This document shows, piece after piece, positions 9,485-21,015 of a stretch of 64,000 nucleotides of DNA (position 1 is the first letter of the stretch; each line of letters starts with the position of its first letter). The notes below the pieces were generated by a model. It searched no databases. It was not told where the DNA came from and worked only from the letters and a program-made list of their open reading frames with translations. This stretch comes from Candidatus Paraluminiphilus aquimaris. GTDB lineage: Bacteria > Pseudomonadota > Gammaproteobacteria > Pseudomonadales > Halieaceae. The stretch covers positions 2,604,001 to 2,668,000 of the forward strand of contig NZ_CP036501.1 in NCBI RefSeq assembly GCF_026230195.1, written 5' to 3'. A program made the position numbers and the translations under genes.

Positions 9485-12211
9485 TTAGCTGAGTGCTCCG
9501 CAACACTGTTTGTACTTTTTACCACTGCCACAAGGACATGGATCGTTTCGGCCTACCTTAGGTTCATCACGAACTACCTGCGCCACTTGCGCTTGGGGCG
9601 CGCGTGCCAAAGGTTGTTGTCCCTGAGGCGCTTCGGACTCCCCCTCAGGCAAAGCCGAGGCTTGGGCATGCTGGAAAGCTAATTGCTGGCGCGCGGCTTC
9701 CTCGCGACGCCGACGCTCGATTTCCTCAGCCTCGTCCTTACGTTGAATTTGAAGATGGCTCAAAATTCGAATGACATCGCCTTTGAGGCGTTCAAGTAAC
9801 GATTGGAATAGCTCAAACGCCTCGCGCTTGTATTCCTGCTTGGGGTTTTTATTCGCGTAGGCACGCAAGTGGATGCCTTGACGCAATTGATCCATGGTTT
9901 GGAGGTGTTCTTTCCAAAGTCCGTCCAACACCTGCAGCATGACTTGCTTCTCGATCTGGCGCATCGCATCACCCACCATGGCACCCTTCTCGTCATACGC
10001 GGCCTGCACAGAATCGATAATTCGTGCACGGAGCGGCTCCTCGTGAAGGTTGGTGTCTTCTTTTAGCCAGGTCGCTACCGGCAACTCAATAGCAAAATCC
10101 GCTTTCAGATGACGCTCCAAGCCTTCGATGTCCCATTGCTCTTCGACGCTCATGGGAGGAACGAATCGATCGATACCCTCATGAACAACGTCGGCACGGA
10201 TATGGGTAATCATCTCCGCCACGTCCTCACCGTCGAGCAACTGGTCGCGCTGCTTATAAATAATCTGCCGCTGGTCATTGGCGACATCGTCGTACTCAAG
10301 TAGCTGCTTACGGATATCGAAGTTACGCCCTTCAACCTTTCGCTGCGCGCGCTCGATCGACTTGGTGACCATACCGCTTTCGATCGCTTCACCACGCTCC
10401 ATGCCCACCTTCTGCATGATGCCCGCCATGTTGCCCATGAAAATGCGCATGAGGTTATCTTCAAGCGAAATGTAGAAACGCGATGCCCCCGGATCACCTT
10501 GACGCCCCGCACGCCCCCGTAACTGGTTGTCAATGCGACGAGACTCGTGACGCTCGGTACCTAAGATATGGAGACCACCTGCGTCGAGCACCGTTTGATG
10601 ACGCTCTCCCCATGCGGTTCGCGCCGCGTCCCGCTCTACCTCGTTGTCGAGCGTGGCTATCTCCGCCTCCAAGTTGCCACCGAGTACGATGTCAGTACCT
10701 CGACCAGCCATGTTGGTAGCAATAGTCACGATGCCCGGACGACCAGCCTGGGCAATAATTTCAGCTTCTTGCTCGTGGTACTTTGCGTTGAGCACTTTGT
10801 GGTCGATGCCTGCTTTCTTGAAGTAAGCCGAGAGCTCTTCGGAGGTCTCTACTGACGCCGTACCAACGAGAACCGGCGCTTGCTTTTCGATGATCCGCTT
10901 AGTCTCATCAACAATCGCTTCCAATTTCTCTTCTTGAGACATGAATACCAGATCATTCATGTCGAGGCGCTTCATCGGAATATTGGTGGGGATGACCACA
11001 CACTCAAGACCATAGATCTGACGAAACTCAAAAGCCTCTGTATCGGCCGTTCCCGTCATGCCACTTAACTTCTCATAAAGCCGGAAGTAATTTTGAAAAG
11101 TGGTCGAGGCCATGGTCTGGCTCTCGGCCTGAATATTCACGTTCTCTTTGGCTTCAATGGCCTGATGCAGGCCCTCAGACAATCGCCGGCCCGCCATCGT
11201 GCGACCCGTATGCTCATCGATCAGGACAACCTGACCGTCTTGAACAATGTATTCAACGTTTCGCTGGAACAAGTTGTGCGCGCGCAATGCCGAATTTACG
11301 TGGTGTAACAAGTTAAGGTTGCTCGAGGCGTACAGCGAATCGTCCGCCGCCAGCAGATTCTCATCGATCAACATCGTTTCGATGAGCTCATGCCCTTCCT
11401 CCGTGAGCTCCACGGTGCGCTGTTTTTCGTCGATGACAAAGTGCCCATCTTCCGCCTCTTCATCGGTGCGAACCGACAGCTTAGGAATGAGCTTGTTGAT
11501 TTTGCGATAGAGCTCTGAGCTGTCCTCAGCGGCTCCCGAGATAATGAGCGGGGTTCGTGCTTCATCAATCAGAATCGAATCCACCTCATCGACAATGGCA
11601 AATGCAAGCGAGCCCTGCATCTTGTCGTTCAGACTGAACGCCATATTGTCGCGCAAGTAATCAAAACCAAACTCGTTATTGGTGCCGTAGACAATATCGG
11701 CCGAGTACGCCTCGCGCTTCTCTTCTTGCGTTTGACCCGCGCGGATCACACCCACCTGCAGGCCAAGAAAGTTATAGAGCTTACCCATCCAGGCGGCATC
11801 GCGAGACGCGAGGTAGTCGTTCACTGTGATGAGGTGAACACTGTTACCCGACAGGGCGTTCAGGTAAGCCGGGAGGGTGGCGACCAAGGTCTTACCCTCA
11901 CCTGTGCGCATCTCCGCAACGTTGCCCTCGTGTAAGACCACACCGCCAATGAGCTGCACATCGAAATGCCGCATCCCCATAGCGCGGACACCCCCCTCAC
12001 GAACCACCGCGAAGGCCTCAGGAAGCAGCGCATCCAACGATTCGCCCTGCTGAAAGCGCTCTCTAAATTCTTGGGTCTTAGCCCGTAACGCATCATCGTC
12101 AAGGCCTTTGAGGCTCTCTTCAAGGGCGTTAATTTTCTTAACCGTTTTCTTAATTCGTCGCAGCACTCTGTCGTTGCGCGAGCCGAATATCATCTTCAGC
12201 GGATTAGCCAT
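9485..12211 (-). CDS. secA: Preprotein translocase ATPase SecA
   Basis: Motor of the Sec export pathway, cycling between cytosol and SecYEG. The 908 residues are full length. Walker A MRTGEGKT is at 101-108; the DEVD helicase motif follows near 210. [12 protein letters not shown] and [12 protein letters not shown] are NBD2 motifs. The C-terminal zinc finger [13 protein letters not shown], which contacts SecB and phospholipid, is intact after a Gln/Ala-rich linker. GGAAACACC precedes the ATG. No SecM-like leader is seen in the 82 bp upstream. Confidence 0.98.
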   Translation of the reverse strand: MANPLKMIFGSRNDRVLRRIKKTVKKINALEESLKGLDDDALRAKTQEFRERFQQGESLDALLPEAFAVVREGGVRAMGMRHFDVQLIGGVVLHEGNVAEMRTGEGKTLVATLPAYLNALSGNSVHLITVNDYLASRDAAWMGKLYNFLGLQVGVIRAGQTQEEKREAYSADIVYGTNNEFGFDYLRDNMAFSLNDKMQGSLAFAIVDEVDSILIDEARTPLIISGAAEDSSELYRKINKLIPKLSVRTDEEAEDGHFVIDEKQRTVELTEEGHELIETMLIDENLLAADDSLYASSNLNLLHHVNSALRAHNLFQRNVEYIVQDGQVVLIDEHTGRTMAGRRLSEGLHQAIEAKENVNIQAESQTMASTTFQNYFRLYEKLSGMTGTADTEAFEFRQIYGLECVVIPTNIPMKRLDMNDLVFMSQEEKLEAIVDETKRIIEKQAPVLVGTASVETSEELSAYFKKAGIDHKVLNAKYHEQEAEIIAQAGRPGIVTIATNMAGRGTDIVLGGNLEAEIATLDNEVERDAARTAWGERHQTVLDAGGLHILGTERHESRRIDNQLRGRAGRQGDPGASRFYISLEDNLMRIFMGNMAGIMQKVGMERGEAIESGMVTKSIERAQRKVEGRNFDIRKQLLEYDDVANDQRQIIYKQRDQLLDGEDVAEMITHIRADVVHEGIDRFVPPMSVEEQWDIEGLERHLKADFAIELPVATWLKEDTNLHEEPLRARIIDSVQAAYDEKGAMVGDAMRQIEKQVMLQVLDGLWKEHLQTMDQLRQGIHLRAYANKNPKQEYKREAFELFQSLLERLKGDVIRILSHLQIQRKDEAEEIERRRREEAARQQLAFQHAQASALPEGESEAPQGQQPLARAPQAQVAQVVRDEPKVGRNDPCPCGSGKKYKQCCGALS

Positions 12212-12293
12212 GGTGTTTCCAAATATAGTTTTAAGGTCGATAGTGTGGACTGCGGAGACTGCCAGTGAACATCACCAGCAAGCAGACATAACC

Positions 12294-13223
12294 TTAGTTA
12301 GGCGTTCGACGGAGGTAGCTTGCAGGATCGACCGGTCGGCCGTTTTTATGCACCTCGAAGTGCACGTGGGGGCCCGTGGAACGGCCGCTATTGCCCATAA
12401 GCGCAACGACGTCACCGCGACGAACCATATCGCCAACTTTGACGAGATTTTTCTGATTGTGCGCGTAGCGCGTTATGACACCATCACCGTGCGCAACTTC
12501 GACCATATTGCCGTAGCCCGACCGTTCTCCGCTCCAGCTAACCACGCCGCTCGCCACAGCAATAATATCGGAGCCCTCTCGGCCAGCGAAGTCGATGCCC
12601 TCATGCCAGGCTTTTTTGCCACTGAAGGGGTCGATCCGAGAACCAAAATGCGACGATAGCCAACCCGACAAAATAGGCTTGCCAGCGGGTGTCGCATCAT
12701 CGCGAACCTGCTCACCTTGAATCAGCTCTGAAAGAATATCGAGTTGCACCTCACGATCATCGAGTGCGTTGCTCAGGGCAAACAGCTCTCCCTCGAGTGC
12801 GGGGATAAGTTCGCGCGCGTCCTCTTGCGACGCCATCAGCGGACCACCGAGGGCCGGCGCCATATTGAAGTCGAATTCGCCTGGTTCTAGTCCGGCGCTT
12901 TGCGTGAGGTTCATACCAACCGCGTCAAGCCTTGTTACCCGACTTTGTAGCTCTGCGAGTAACAGCGTCATCGACTCTAGCCGGCGCTCCGCTTCCACCG
13001 CCATATTGGCTAGCGCCTCTGCGCGTTCACGCGCCTCCTCAGCAGCGAGCGTCTCTTCCGCGGCTTCAGCCTCTGCAACACCCTTCTTGACGCCGAATTC
13101 ATAGCTTAGACCTGCCAAAGAAACAGGTAGCCCGATCAAAAACGCCGAAACGACCACACGCGTCCACCGGCCTATCTCGACGGTTTTCGAAGGTCCTTCG
13201 TTGTTGATCAGGATGAATTTCAC
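12294..13223 (-). CDS. Membrane-anchored M23 (LytM-type) peptidase
   Basis: Probable periplasmic peptidoglycan endopeptidase or activator. The 309 residues have an N-terminal membrane anchor (about 21-43), a coiled coil rich in Ala and Glu (about 45-105), and a C-terminal LytM domain with all zinc ligands: His207 and Asp211 in WHEGIDF and His288 in HVHFEV, with His286 also present. An intact site suggests an active enzyme, unlike EnvC or NlpD. It lies between lpxC and secA, where such a gene is common. The start is GTG with a weak Shine-Dalgarno sequence. The DUF721 gene often found here is missing. Confidence 0.9.
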   Translation of the reverse strand: MKFILINNEGPSKTVEIGRWTRVVVSAFLIGLPVSLAGLSYEFGVKKGVAEAEAAEETLAAEEARERAEALANMAVEAERRLESMTLLLAELQSRVTRLDAVGMNLTQSAGLEPGEFDFNMAPALGGPLMASQEDARELIPALEGELFALSNALDDREVQLDILSELIQGEQVRDDATPAGKPILSGWLSSHFGSRIDPFSGKKAWHEGIDFAGREGSDIIAVASGVVSWSGERSGYGNMVEVAHGDGVITRYAHNQKNLVKVGDMVRRGDVVALMGNSGRSTGPHVHFEVHKNGRPVDPASYLRRTPN

Positions 13224-13315
13224 GTGGCGTTCGCTACAAATTTTCGAGGCGTCACTATGCCAGACTTGCCGTTACGGTGAAAGTGATCTTGCGACGGCCG
13301 GGCAACCGCCTACGT

Positions 13316-14236
13316 TTAGGCCGGTGCGTAAGTAAGAAATGGTTGCTGATATGAGATTGGCGCGTCATCGAGGTCTTCAAAGGTCACCATTTCCCAAGCA
13401 TCTTTCTGGGAAATCAGTGTACGCAATGCCTGATTGTTCAGTGCGTGGCCTGACTTAAACGCCTGATACTCGCCAATGAGGCTGTAACCCAGTAAATAAA
13501 GATCACCAATCGCATCAAGCACCTTGTGTTTAACAAACTCGTCTTCGTACCGCAGCCCGTCGTTGTTCAACACCTTGTAGTCATCAATGACAATGGCATT
13601 GTCCATGCTGCCACCTCGGGCGAGCCCCTTCGATCGGAGGTATTCAATCTCCTCCACAAAACCAAACGTGCGGGCACGACTAATCTCTCTGACGAAGGAC
13701 GTTGTCGAAAAATCAATCTCGGTAGTCGCGGCACGGTGTTTAAACACCGGATGATCGAAGTCGATACCAAACGATATCTTAAATCCTTCCAGTGGCAGGA
13801 ACGTGGCGCTTTTATCACCATCAGTCACCGTGACCTCGCGCTTAACACGGATAAACTTTTTGGGCGCATGCTGTTCGACGAGGCCGGCCGACTGAAGCAA
13901 AAATACGAACGGCGCTGCACTACCATCCATGATGGGAATTTCGGGGGCAGTAACGTCAACGTACGCATTATCAACACCGAGACCCGCCATTGCTGATAAC
14001 AAGTGTTCAATCGTCGATACGCGCGCGTCATTGTGAATAAGGCAAGTCGACAGCGTCGTCTCACCAACCAGATCGGCTCGAGCGGGGATCTCGGCCACGG
14101 GGTTCAGGTCGGTTCGACGAAAAACAATACCCGTATCCACAGGTGCCGGGGAAAGTGTCAGTAACACCTTTTCACCTGTGTGCAAGCCGACGCCAGTCGC
14201 CTTGATCGAGTTTCGTAATGTTCGCTGTCGTATCAT
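13316..14236 (-). CDS. lpxC: UDP-3-O-acyl-N-acetylglucosamine deacetylase
   Basis: Zinc-dependent committed step of lipid A synthesis. The 306 residues (E. coli 305) include zinc ligands His78 ([10 protein letters not shown]), His237 and Asp241 (HKVLDAIGD), plus the [10 protein letters not shown] motif. I start at ATG 14234-14236 (MIRQRTLRN), the family N-terminus, with AAGG nine bases upstream; the open frame extends eight residues further. It follows ftsZ, as in most gammaproteobacteria. The last residues (FLTYAPA) are short, like the regulated C-terminal tail of the E. coli protein. Confidence 0.97.
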   Translation of the reverse strand: MIRQRTLRNSIKATGVGLHTGEKVLLTLSPAPVDTGIVFRRTDLNPVAEIPARADLVGETTLSTCLIHNDARVSTIEHLLSAMAGLGVDNAYVDVTAPEIPIMDGSAAPFVFLLQSAGLVEQHAPKKFIRVKREVTVTDGDKSATFLPLEGFKISFGIDFDHPVFKHRAATTEIDFSTTSFVREISRARTFGFVEEIEYLRSKGLARGGSMDNAIVIDDYKVLNNDGLRYEDEFVKHKVLDAIGDLYLLGYSLIGEYQAFKSGHALNNQALRTLISQKDAWEMVTFEDLDDAPISYQQPFLTYAPA

Positions 14237-14309
14237 TCCATCGCCTTTTTCAGAGGGCAAAGACTCGGAGAGTGTTTCACTCCCTGAGCATCATCTTTGA
14301 GTCGTGAAC

Positions 14310-15470
14310 CTAATCGGCTTGGCGACGCAAAAACGCGGGGATATCGAAATATCCTTCCTCGCTGTTTTCCTCTACCGCAACCGCTTGACCGCCAGCCGCT
14401 ACACGCTGACGTTTCGCAGGTGGCAGATCATACCCTTCATAAGCGGGCGAAGTCGACGTTGCGTTGCGCATGGGTGCTACAGGTTCGACCTTTTTAAGGA
14501 CAGGACGGCTCTGCTCAACGCCAAGCCCCGTTGCCACAACCGTTACCTTCAGCTCATCGCTCATTGTCGGGTCGATAACCGTCCCAACAACCACCGTCGC
14601 GTCGTCGCAAGCAATCTCCTCAATCGCCTCACCGACTTCCGAGAACTCACCCAGTGACAAGTCGAGTCCCGCTGTAATATTGACCAGCAAGCCTTTCGCA
14701 CCGCTCAAATCAATATCATCGAGTAAGGGACTGTTGATCGCACGCTCAGCTGCCTCGCGCGCGCGGTCCTCGCCTGTTGCGGTACCGGTGCCCATCATGG
14801 CCGAACCCATCTCTGACATGACCGTTTTCACGTCGGCAAAGTCAACGTTGATCATACCGGGCCGGATGATGAGATCTGCAATACCCTGTACGGCGCCAAA
14901 CAGCACATCGTTTGCCTCTTTAAAGGCATCAAGTAGGCTCGTGCTCTTTCCCATGACCTCAAGCAGTTTCTCGTTAGGCACTGTGATTAAAGAGTCAACG
15001 TGCTGCTCGAGCTCTTTGAGTCCTTGATCAGCAATGGCAAGACGCTTTCGGCCTTCGAAACTGAACGGCCGCGTCACCACAGCAACGGTCAAGATGCCCA
15101 TATCGCGCGCCACCTCAGCAACAATGGGCGCACCGCCAGTACCGGTACCGCCGCCCATGCCAGCCGTAACAAATACCATATCGGCACCTTGCAGCGACTC
15201 GGCAATACGATCGCGGTCCTCAAGGGCAGCCGCTCGACCAATCTCGGGATTCGCACCCGCTCCGAGACCCTTCGTGATCGCATTACCCAGCTGTAGCACG
15301 GTTCTGGAATCGATATCTGCGAGAGCCTGCGAGTCCGTGTTCGCGCAAATAAAATCCACACCCTCGATATCGTGCTCGATCATGTGACGAACGGCGTTAC
15401 CGCCACCACCACCTACGCCTATGACTTTAATGACCGCGTTTTGCGGTGCGTTATCTACTAGTTCAAACAT
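14310..15470 (-). CDS. ftsZ: Cell division GTPase FtsZ
   Basis: Tubulin homologue forming the cytokinetic ring. The 386 residues contain the GTP-binding signature GGGTGTG (106-112), the N-terminal GVGGGGGNAV loop and the T7 region NVDFADVKTVM. The C-terminal peptide YFDIPAFLRRQAD is the FtsA/ZipA-binding tail, joined by a variable linker (about 318-372). GGGGAGAAAGATT precedes the ATG. It lies 52 bp after ftsA. Confidence 0.98.
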   Translation of the reverse strand: MFELVDNAPQNAVIKVIGVGGGGGNAVRHMIEHDIEGVDFICANTDSQALADIDSRTVLQLGNAITKGLGAGANPEIGRAAALEDRDRIAESLQGADMVFVTAGMGGGTGTGGAPIVAEVARDMGILTVAVVTRPFSFEGRKRLAIADQGLKELEQHVDSLITVPNEKLLEVMGKSTSLLDAFKEANDVLFGAVQGIADLIIRPGMINVDFADVKTVMSEMGSAMMGTGTATGEDRAREAAERAINSPLLDDIDLSGAKGLLVNITAGLDLSLGEFSEVGEAIEEIACDDATVVVGTVIDPTMSDELKVTVVATGLGVEQSRPVLKKVEPVAPMRNATSTSPAYEGYDLPPAKRQRVAAGGQAVAVEENSEEGYFDIPAFLRRQAD

Positions 15471-15522
15471 AATCTTTCTCCCCGTTTGAAATTATCCGGT
15501 TACCCGGTTTTCCCCTTTTATT

Positions 15523-16758
15523 TCAGAAGTTGCGACCAAACCAATTGCGCAACCCACCCAGCAGACTGCTGGTCTTCTGACGGTCCGCAGATAACTGCGC
15601 GCCCTCATGAAGCTCTTTTGCACCCGACAGCAACAGCCCAACAGCTGTGGCATAGATCGGATTTCGAATAATGTCGTGCATGCCACGTGTGTACTGCGGT
15701 GCACCCACGCGTACAGGCATGTGAAAAATTTCTTCGGCGAGCTCGACCACACCCTCCATCTTGGAGGTGCCACCCGTTAGCACAACGCCGGCGGGAATGA
15801 GCTCCTCAAACCCCGATCGGCGAATTTCGCCCTGAATGAGCGTAAATAGCTCGTCGTACCTGGGCTCAACTACCTCCGCGAGTGATTGCCGCGATAAGTC
15901 TCTCGGCGGACGATCGCCGACGCTCGGTACTTTGATGGTCTCTTCAGGTCCGGTCAGCTGTGCGAGCGCGCAGGCGTATCTGATCTTGATTTCTTCGGCG
16001 TGCTGCGTGGGCGTTCGCAGCGCCATCGCAATGTCACTGGTAACCTGATCACCCGCCACTGGAATCACGCCGGTATGGCGAATTGATCCTTCCGTGAATA
16101 CCGCGATATCCGAGGTTCCACCGCCGATATCCACCATGCAAACACCGAGATCACGCTCATCATCGGTAATGACTGAATAACTCGATGCCAGCTGTTCGAG
16201 AACAATGGCATCTACCTCAAGACCACAGCGTTGCACACATTTTTCAATGTTCTGTGCAGCCGTCTCAGCGCAGGTCACCAAATGTACTTTGGCCTCAAGA
16301 CGCACTCCCGACATACCAAGCGGCTCTTTGATTCCCCCTTGGTTGTCGATCACAAACTCTTGCGGGAGGACATGGAGAATTTTTTGATCCGCAGGAATCG
16401 CGACGGCCTGGGCAGCGTCGATGACCCGGTCGATGTCTGCTCGCTCTACTTCACGATCCTTGATCGCGACGATTCCATGCGAATTCATGGATCGAATATG
16501 GCTACCCGCAATGCCGACGTAAACCGAGTGAATTTGGCAGCCGGCCATTAGCTCTGCTTCCTCAACCGCTCGCTGAATGGCGTTTACAGTCGATTCGATA
16601 TTCACCACAACGCCCTTTTTGAGACCCTTTGATGGATGCGAACCAATACCAACGATATCTATGGTGCCATCGCTATCAATCTCACCGACCACCGCTACAA
16701 CCTTGGATGTACCTATATCCAAGCCAACGATCATGCGCTTCTCTTCAGTCGCTGCCAT
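15523..16758 (-). CDS. ftsA: Cell division protein FtsA
   Basis: Actin-like protein that tethers FtsZ to the membrane and recruits later division proteins. The 411 residues begin with the phosphate-1 motif VGLDIGTSKV. Nucleotide-binding motifs VDIGGGTSDIAVF and VLTGGTSKMEGV follow, and the C-terminal GLRNWFGRNF forms an amphipathic membrane-targeting helix. Its ATG overlaps the ftsQ stop by one base (TAATG), with AAGGAGG upstream. Confidence 0.97.
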   Translation of the reverse strand: MAATEEKRMIVGLDIGTSKVVAVVGEIDSDGTIDIVGIGSHPSKGLKKGVVVNIESTVNAIQRAVEEAELMAGCQIHSVYVGIAGSHIRSMNSHGIVAIKDREVERADIDRVIDAAQAVAIPADQKILHVLPQEFVIDNQGGIKEPLGMSGVRLEAKVHLVTCAETAAQNIEKCVQRCGLEVDAIVLEQLASSYSVITDDERDLGVCMVDIGGGTSDIAVFTEGSIRHTGVIPVAGDQVTSDIAMALRTPTQHAEEIKIRYACALAQLTGPEETIKVPSVGDRPPRDLSRQSLAEVVEPRYDELFTLIQGEIRRSGFEELIPAGVVLTGGTSKMEGVVELAEEIFHMPVRVGAPQYTRGMHDIIRNPIYATAVGLLLSGAKELHEGAQLSADRQKTSSLLGGLRNWFGRNF

Positions 16759-17546
16759 TACTGGCCTCCTTGCTGTTGTGACACGGCTGTCACCGCAAAT
16801 TTCTGATTCTTGCGAAGCACTGCAGCCCCGCTCTCATATCTAAAGTCGATTCTCTCAATCGCGTGATTCGCACCCGACTGCTCGCTCTCAAGCAGCGCGA
16901 CAAAACGACGAACACGCTTAGCAAAATCCTTGTCACCGAATTGGACCTCGGTTCCATCCGTTAACTGTGCCGATATCTGCTTGAGGCGATCCTCATTAAG
17001 CGCCGCGACAGAAAGGCGATGGCGGGTCAGCAGCATTTGAAAAAGTTTGAAGTGCTCGATAAGCAGCTCTGGCTCGCTGTGTTCGCTCCACAACAAAGGG
17101 AGATCGTCGTATCGCTCAAAGGTGTCTCCGTCAAACACATCGCCATGCTGGTTGATGTAAGACATGACCCCCCAACGAGCGATGGGCGTTTGCTCTGTTA
17201 CGTGGACATGAATCGTGCCTGGCCACTCGCGTCGTACATTTGCATCGAGCACCCAGGGCAATGTTTCGAGTTCGTCGGCGATAGCCGCAAGGTCGGTGAG
17301 TAAGAAGCCCTCTGCCACGCGCGGGGTGAGGACTTGTTCAACACGATCTCTTGCTACGTGGCGCATATCACCGCTAATAGCAATGTGCTGCACCGGCATA
17401 TCAGTCGCGCGCTGTGTCATCAAACCCAGAAGCCCTGCGACGACAATGAGCGAGACCGCCAAGCTGATGCGTTTGACGCTTTGCACGAACCGCGCCCGGC
17501 GGGAGCGTGTTTTTTGTGGCTCATTACGTTTCACATTACGGGCCAT
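16758..17546 (-). CDS. ftsQ: Cell division protein FtsQ
   Basis: Bitopic inner-membrane protein that links cytoplasmic FtsZ/FtsA to periplasmic FtsB/FtsL. The 262 residues have a basic cytoplasmic tail, one membrane segment (about 28-47), a POTRA domain (about 55-125) and the FtsQ beta domain. I chose ATG 17544-17546 (MARNVKRNE), which lies inside the last codons of ddlB behind GAGGAGG at ideal spacing. A further 17 codons are open upstream but overlap ddlB with no ribosome-binding site. Confidence 0.93.
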   Translation of the reverse strand: MARNVKRNEPQKTRSRRARFVQSVKRISLAVSLIVVAGLLGLMTQRATDMPVQHIAISGDMRHVARDRVEQVLTPRVAEGFLLTDLAAIADELETLPWVLDANVRREWPGTIHVHVTEQTPIARWGVMSYINQHGDVFDGDTFERYDDLPLLWSEHSEPELLIEHFKLFQMLLTRHRLSVAALNEDRLKQISAQLTDGTEVQFGDKDFAKRVRRFVALLESEQSGANHAIERIDFRYESGAAVLRKNQKFAVTAVSQQQGGQ

Positions 17547-18489
17547 CTCGATCCTCCTCAGGCCCACACACGGGGGAACCGTCGACGACAGACGCAAGAT
17601 AGATTTCGGCGAGGAGGTCCGTAAAACTCAGCCCCGCTGCAGCCGCCGCCTTCGGTACGAGGCTATGCTCGGTCATTCCAGGGATAGTATTCACCTCAAG
17701 GAGCTGCCAACCCTCAGCATCGCGCATGACATCAACCCGTCCCCACGCTTTGGCGCCCGATGCCTCAAACGCTTTCAGCGCCAGCGTTTGCAAAGCCTCA
17801 GACTCGGACGACGACAGTGGTGCTGGGCACTCAAACCGTGTTTCGCCCGAGACATACTTGGCATCAAAGTCATAAAACGTAGACGCAGGCGTTATCTTTA
17901 TTGGCGGCAAGGCCTTACCGGACACAATGGCTACGGTAAACTCATCACCGTTAATGTGCGCCTCAGCCATAATCGCAACCCGTGATTGCGAGGCGAGCAA
18001 TAAAGCCTGCTTAAGACTATCTGCGTCGCTGGCCATCGACATGCCGACCGAGGACCCCTCGGAAACGGGTTTTACAAATACGGGGCCTAGGCGATCGATC
18101 ACGGATGACAGATCGCTGTCTGAATCAATCATTTCAAACGCAGGTGTTGGCAAGCCTGCACTTCGCCAGACTAACTTTGTCTTGGCTTTATCCATGCAAA
18201 GCGCACTTCCCAGGACGCCCGAGCCTGAATAAGGTACGCCCAAACAATCGAGCAAGCCCTGCACGCTGCCATCCTCTCCCCCGACGCCGTGAAGAAGATT
18301 GAACACAAACGTTTCCAGCGGAAGGTTGTGATGCCACCCCGTAGTCGCCGTATCGAGACGCGTGACGATGGCGCCCGCCTCTGTCAGCGCGTTTGCCACC
18401 GCAGTGCCACTTTTTAGCGAAATCGTGCGCTCTGCAGAATTTCCACCCATGAGTACGGTCACACTCATGTCTTTGAAGACCTCACTCAT
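17536..18489 (-). CDS. ddlB: D-alanine--D-alanine ligase
   Basis: ATP-grasp enzyme that makes the D-Ala-D-Ala dipeptide for MurF. The 317 residues include [14 protein letters not shown] near the N-terminus, [12 protein letters not shown] in the ATP-grasp core and [14 protein letters not shown] with the Mg-binding Glu/Asn. The ATG at 18487-18489 overlaps the murC stop (ATGA), with GGAGG seven bases upstream. Its 3' end overlaps ftsQ. Confidence 0.96.
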   Translation of the reverse strand: MSEVFKDMSVTVLMGGNSAERTISLKSGTAVANALTEAGAIVTRLDTATTGWHHNLPLETFVFNLLHGVGGEDGSVQGLLDCLGVPYSGSGVLGSALCMDKAKTKLVWRSAGLPTPAFEMIDSDSDLSSVIDRLGPVFVKPVSEGSSVGMSMASDADSLKQALLLASQSRVAIMAEAHINGDEFTVAIVSGKALPPIKITPASTFYDFDAKYVSGETRFECPAPLSSSESEALQTLALKAFEASGAKAWGRVDVMRDAEGWQLLEVNTIPGMTEHSLVPKAAAAAGLSFTDLLAEIYLASVVDGSPVCGPEEDRDGP

Positions 18490-19919
18490 ATCAAGGCCTC
18501 CAAGGAAGGTGTCTCTGACAGCATTTTTGACAGGCGCCCGATATTGCCGGCTCCCTGCATGATTAAAACGTCTCCATCGATAAGGAACTTAGAGAGACGC
18601 ACAGCTAGCTGTCCGTTGTCAGAGAGTAAGACCGGGTCCACAAAACCGGCTTGGCGTATACTGCGGGCGAGAGATCGACTATCCGCGCCGACGATTTCCT
18701 CTTCGCCGGCGGCGTAGACATCGAGCAGAACCAGTCCGTCCACAGAAGAGAGCACGTCGACAAACTCGTCGTAACAGTCGCGTGTCCGGCTATATCGATG
18801 CGGCTGAAAAACCATAACCAAGCGCTGATCCGGGTAAGCGTCCCGAGCGGCGTTAATTGTTGCGCGAAGCTCAGTGGGGTGATGCCCATAGTCGTCAACC
18901 AAAAGCGCAGCACCAGCTTCCCATGTCACATTACCCAAAACAGAGAAGCGACGACCGACACCCTCAAACGAGGCTAGACCGCGGGTAATCGCCTCAACGC
19001 TCACGCCTAGTTCGCTACAGACCGCGACAGCGGCAGAGGCATTTAGCGCGTTGTGAACACCGGGCATAGGTAGCCGAAGTTCAAGGCTGTCCTCTGTTGC
19101 TTTTCTGTGCAGCGTGAAACGACTTTCCAACCCAGAGTAAGTCAGTGCTTCAAGCCTAAAATCAGCATCATCCGCAAATCCGTAGGTGACCACCTGGCGC
19201 GTTACCGACGGCAATAACTCACGGACCCCCGGGTCGTCTAAACACACCAACGCCACACCGTAAAACGGCAAGTTCTGCAGGAACTCGGTGAACGCTTGGT
19301 AGTACGCCTTTACGTCACCTTGGTAATGCTCCATGTGATCGGGTTCGACGTTGGTAATCACCGTCATCATGGGCAACAGGTGGAGAAAGGAGGCGTCGCT
19401 CTCGTCCGCTTCCACAACTAAATAATCACTGGCACCCAGCTGAGCATTGGACCCGGTGTTATTGAGGACACCGCCAATCACAAACGTGGGGTCCAAGCCC
19501 GCCTCTGCCATGAGCGATGCAATGAGACTTGTCGTCGTTGTTTTACCGTGAGTCCCAGCGACTGCGATGCTAAAGCGATAGCGCATGAGCTCAGCCAGCA
19601 TTTCAGCTCGAGGGACGATCGGTATACGCTGCTCTCTGGCCGCTTTAATTTCAGGGTTAGCCTCGTTGATGGCAGATGACACCACGAGTACGTCTGACCC
19701 ATCGACATTCGCCGCTCTGTGACCAATTGAAACTTTGACTCCCAGACCCTTTAGCCGCGTTACAGAGGAGCTTTCAGCGATGTCGGATCCGGAGACGGTG
19801 TAGTTAAGGCCCACGAGCACCTCGGCAATACCACTCATACCTGAGCCACCGATCCCAACAAAGTGGATACGCTGAATGCGTCGCATCATGGGTTCGCGTG
19901 TGAGGACGGTTTCAGCCAC
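18486..19919 (-). CDS. murC: UDP-N-acetylmuramate--L-alanine ligase
   Basis: Adds L-Ala to UDP-MurNAc. The 477 residues have a Rossmann N-terminus ([16 protein letters not shown]), the ATP-binding motif [17 protein letters not shown] and the C-terminal [10 protein letters not shown] chose GTG 19917-19919 because AGGAGGT lies five bases upstream, inside the end of murG. An upstream in-frame TTG (19935-19937) would place that Shine-Dalgarno within the gene, and ATGs at 19889 and 19886 have none. Confidence 0.95.
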   Translation of the reverse strand: MAETVLTREPMMRRIQRIHFVGIGGSGMSGIAEVLVGLNYTVSGSDIAESSSVTRLKGLGVKVSIGHRAANVDGSDVLVVSSAINEANPEIKAAREQRIPIVPRAEMLAELMRYRFSIAVAGTHGKTTTTSLIASLMAEAGLDPTFVIGGVLNNTGSNAQLGASDYLVVEADESDASFLHLLPMMTVITNVEPDHMEHYQGDVKAYYQAFTEFLQNLPFYGVALVCLDDPGVRELLPSVTRQVVTYGFADDADFRLEALTYSGLESRFTLHRKATEDSLELRLPMPGVHNALNASAAVAVCSELGVSVEAITRGLASFEGVGRRFSVLGNVTWEAGAALLVDDYGHHPTELRATINAARDAYPDQRLVMVFQPHRYSRTRDCYDEFVDVLSSVDGLVLLDVYAAGEEEIVGADSRSLARSIRQAGFVDPVLLSDNGQLAVRLSKFLIDGDVLIMQGAGNIGRLSKMLSETPSLEALI

Positions 19920-21015
19920 GGGCCACCTCCTCTGCAATCGCTACAACATCGTCGGTCGCATGTGGCTTTGACCAGTCGCGGGCACTCTGCGACATCCGAA
20001 GCAACGACGGCGCGTCGGCAAGTACCCGGGATAGGAATGCGGGCACGACGTCACTGCCCAAATCTTTTTGCGCAACAATAGTGGCCCCACCGGCTGATTG
20101 CAGAGCCTCGGCATTTTTCATCTGGTGGTTATCGATCGCCTGTGGAAGCGGCACTAATAAACTGGGGGTCCCCGTTACAGCCAACTCACTCACCGTCAAC
20201 GCACCGGCCCGGCAGATAGCAATATCGGCCCAACCATAAAGTGCCGCCATATCCTCTACAAAGGGTAAAACGTCATACTGATGAACGCCTATGCGCGCCC
20301 ATGCTTGTTGAGTGACCTCCACATGCGCACTCCCACACTGATGCCTTACCTCAATAGACGCTAATTCCTCGCTCGATAATTGCGCAAACGCCTCTGGGCA
20401 GCCTGTATTCAACGCGAGGGCGCCCTGGCTACCGCCAAGTATGGCGATACGAAGAGGGCGCAACGCGTCGAACGAGTCCGCTGGATAATCTTTGTGTGCT
20501 ACTTTGCAAAATCCATCGCGCAACGGATTACCGGTCACGTTGACATCGATACCTGTCTTAAAAGCCCCCTCAAAACCCGCCATAACGCGAGCGGCTCGGC
20601 GAGCAAGGACGCGGTTCGTAGTCCCCGCGATGGCGTTTTGTTCGTGAATCAATAGCGGGATACCCAGCAAACGGGCTACAGCACCCGCAGGTCCTGCGGC
20701 GTACCCACCAAAACCGATTACTATGCTTGGGCGGCGACGGAGTAACAGGACAAGCGCTTGCCCGCAGGCCCATAGCAACGAGGCAACGCCTTTTACCCTC
20801 GAGATCGCACCCTTACCGCGCAATCCAAGCGTTTTGAGCGTATGAAGGGAAATCTTATTCGCCGGTACAACGGTTGCTTCTAAGCCGCGCGCAGTACCTA
20901 TCCACGAAACATCCCAGCCTTTCGCACGCAGACATTGCGCTACGGCAAGACCTGGATAGACATGACCGCCGGTGCCACCCGCCATGATCATCACACTGTG
21001 CGCAGAGGCAGTCAT
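19912..21015 (-). CDS. murG: Lipid II-forming N-acetylglucosaminyltransferase MurG
   Basis: Peripheral inner-membrane GT28 enzyme that transfers GlcNAc to lipid I. The 367 residues contain [14 protein letters not shown] near the N-terminus, [24 protein letters not shown], and the UDP-GlcNAc binding segment [29 protein letters not shown] completes the donor site. The ATG overlaps the ftsW stop (ATGA). Confidence 0.97.
   Translation of the reverse strand: MTASAHSVMIMAGGTGGHVYPGLAVAQCLRAKGWDVSWIGTARGLEATVVPANKISLHTLKTLGLRGKGAISRVKGVASLLWACGQALVLLLRRRPSIVIGFGGYAAGPAGAVARLLGIPLLIHEQNAIAGTTNRVLARRAARVMAGFEGAFKTGIDVNVTGNPLRDGFCKVAHKDYPADSFDALRPLRIAILGGSQGALALNTGCPEAFAQLSSEELASIEVRHQCGSAHVEVTQQAWARIGVHQYDVLPFVEDMAALYGWADIAICRAGALTVSELAVTGTPSLLVPLPQAIDNHQMKNAEALQSAGGATIVAQKDLGSDVVPAFLSRVLADAPSLLRMSQSARDWSKPHATDDVVAIAEEVARG

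Noticed and set aside
8461-9492. 163- and 178-residue plus-strand open frames
   Set aside because: Both lie antisense within argJ, which is fully supported by its motifs.
12108-12659. 183-residue plus-strand open frame spanning the secA-M23 gap
   Set aside because: Mostly antisense to secA and the M23 gene; no recognisable motif and no promoter.
14464-15027. 187-residue plus-strand open frame
   Set aside because: Complementary to ftsZ in a frame that mirrors its codon third positions; no domain and no ribosome-binding site.
17215-17985. 256-residue open frame on the plus strand
   Set aside because: It lies antisense to ddlB and ftsQ, both with complete family motifs. Its translation is Arg/Ser/Leu-rich without recognisable domains.
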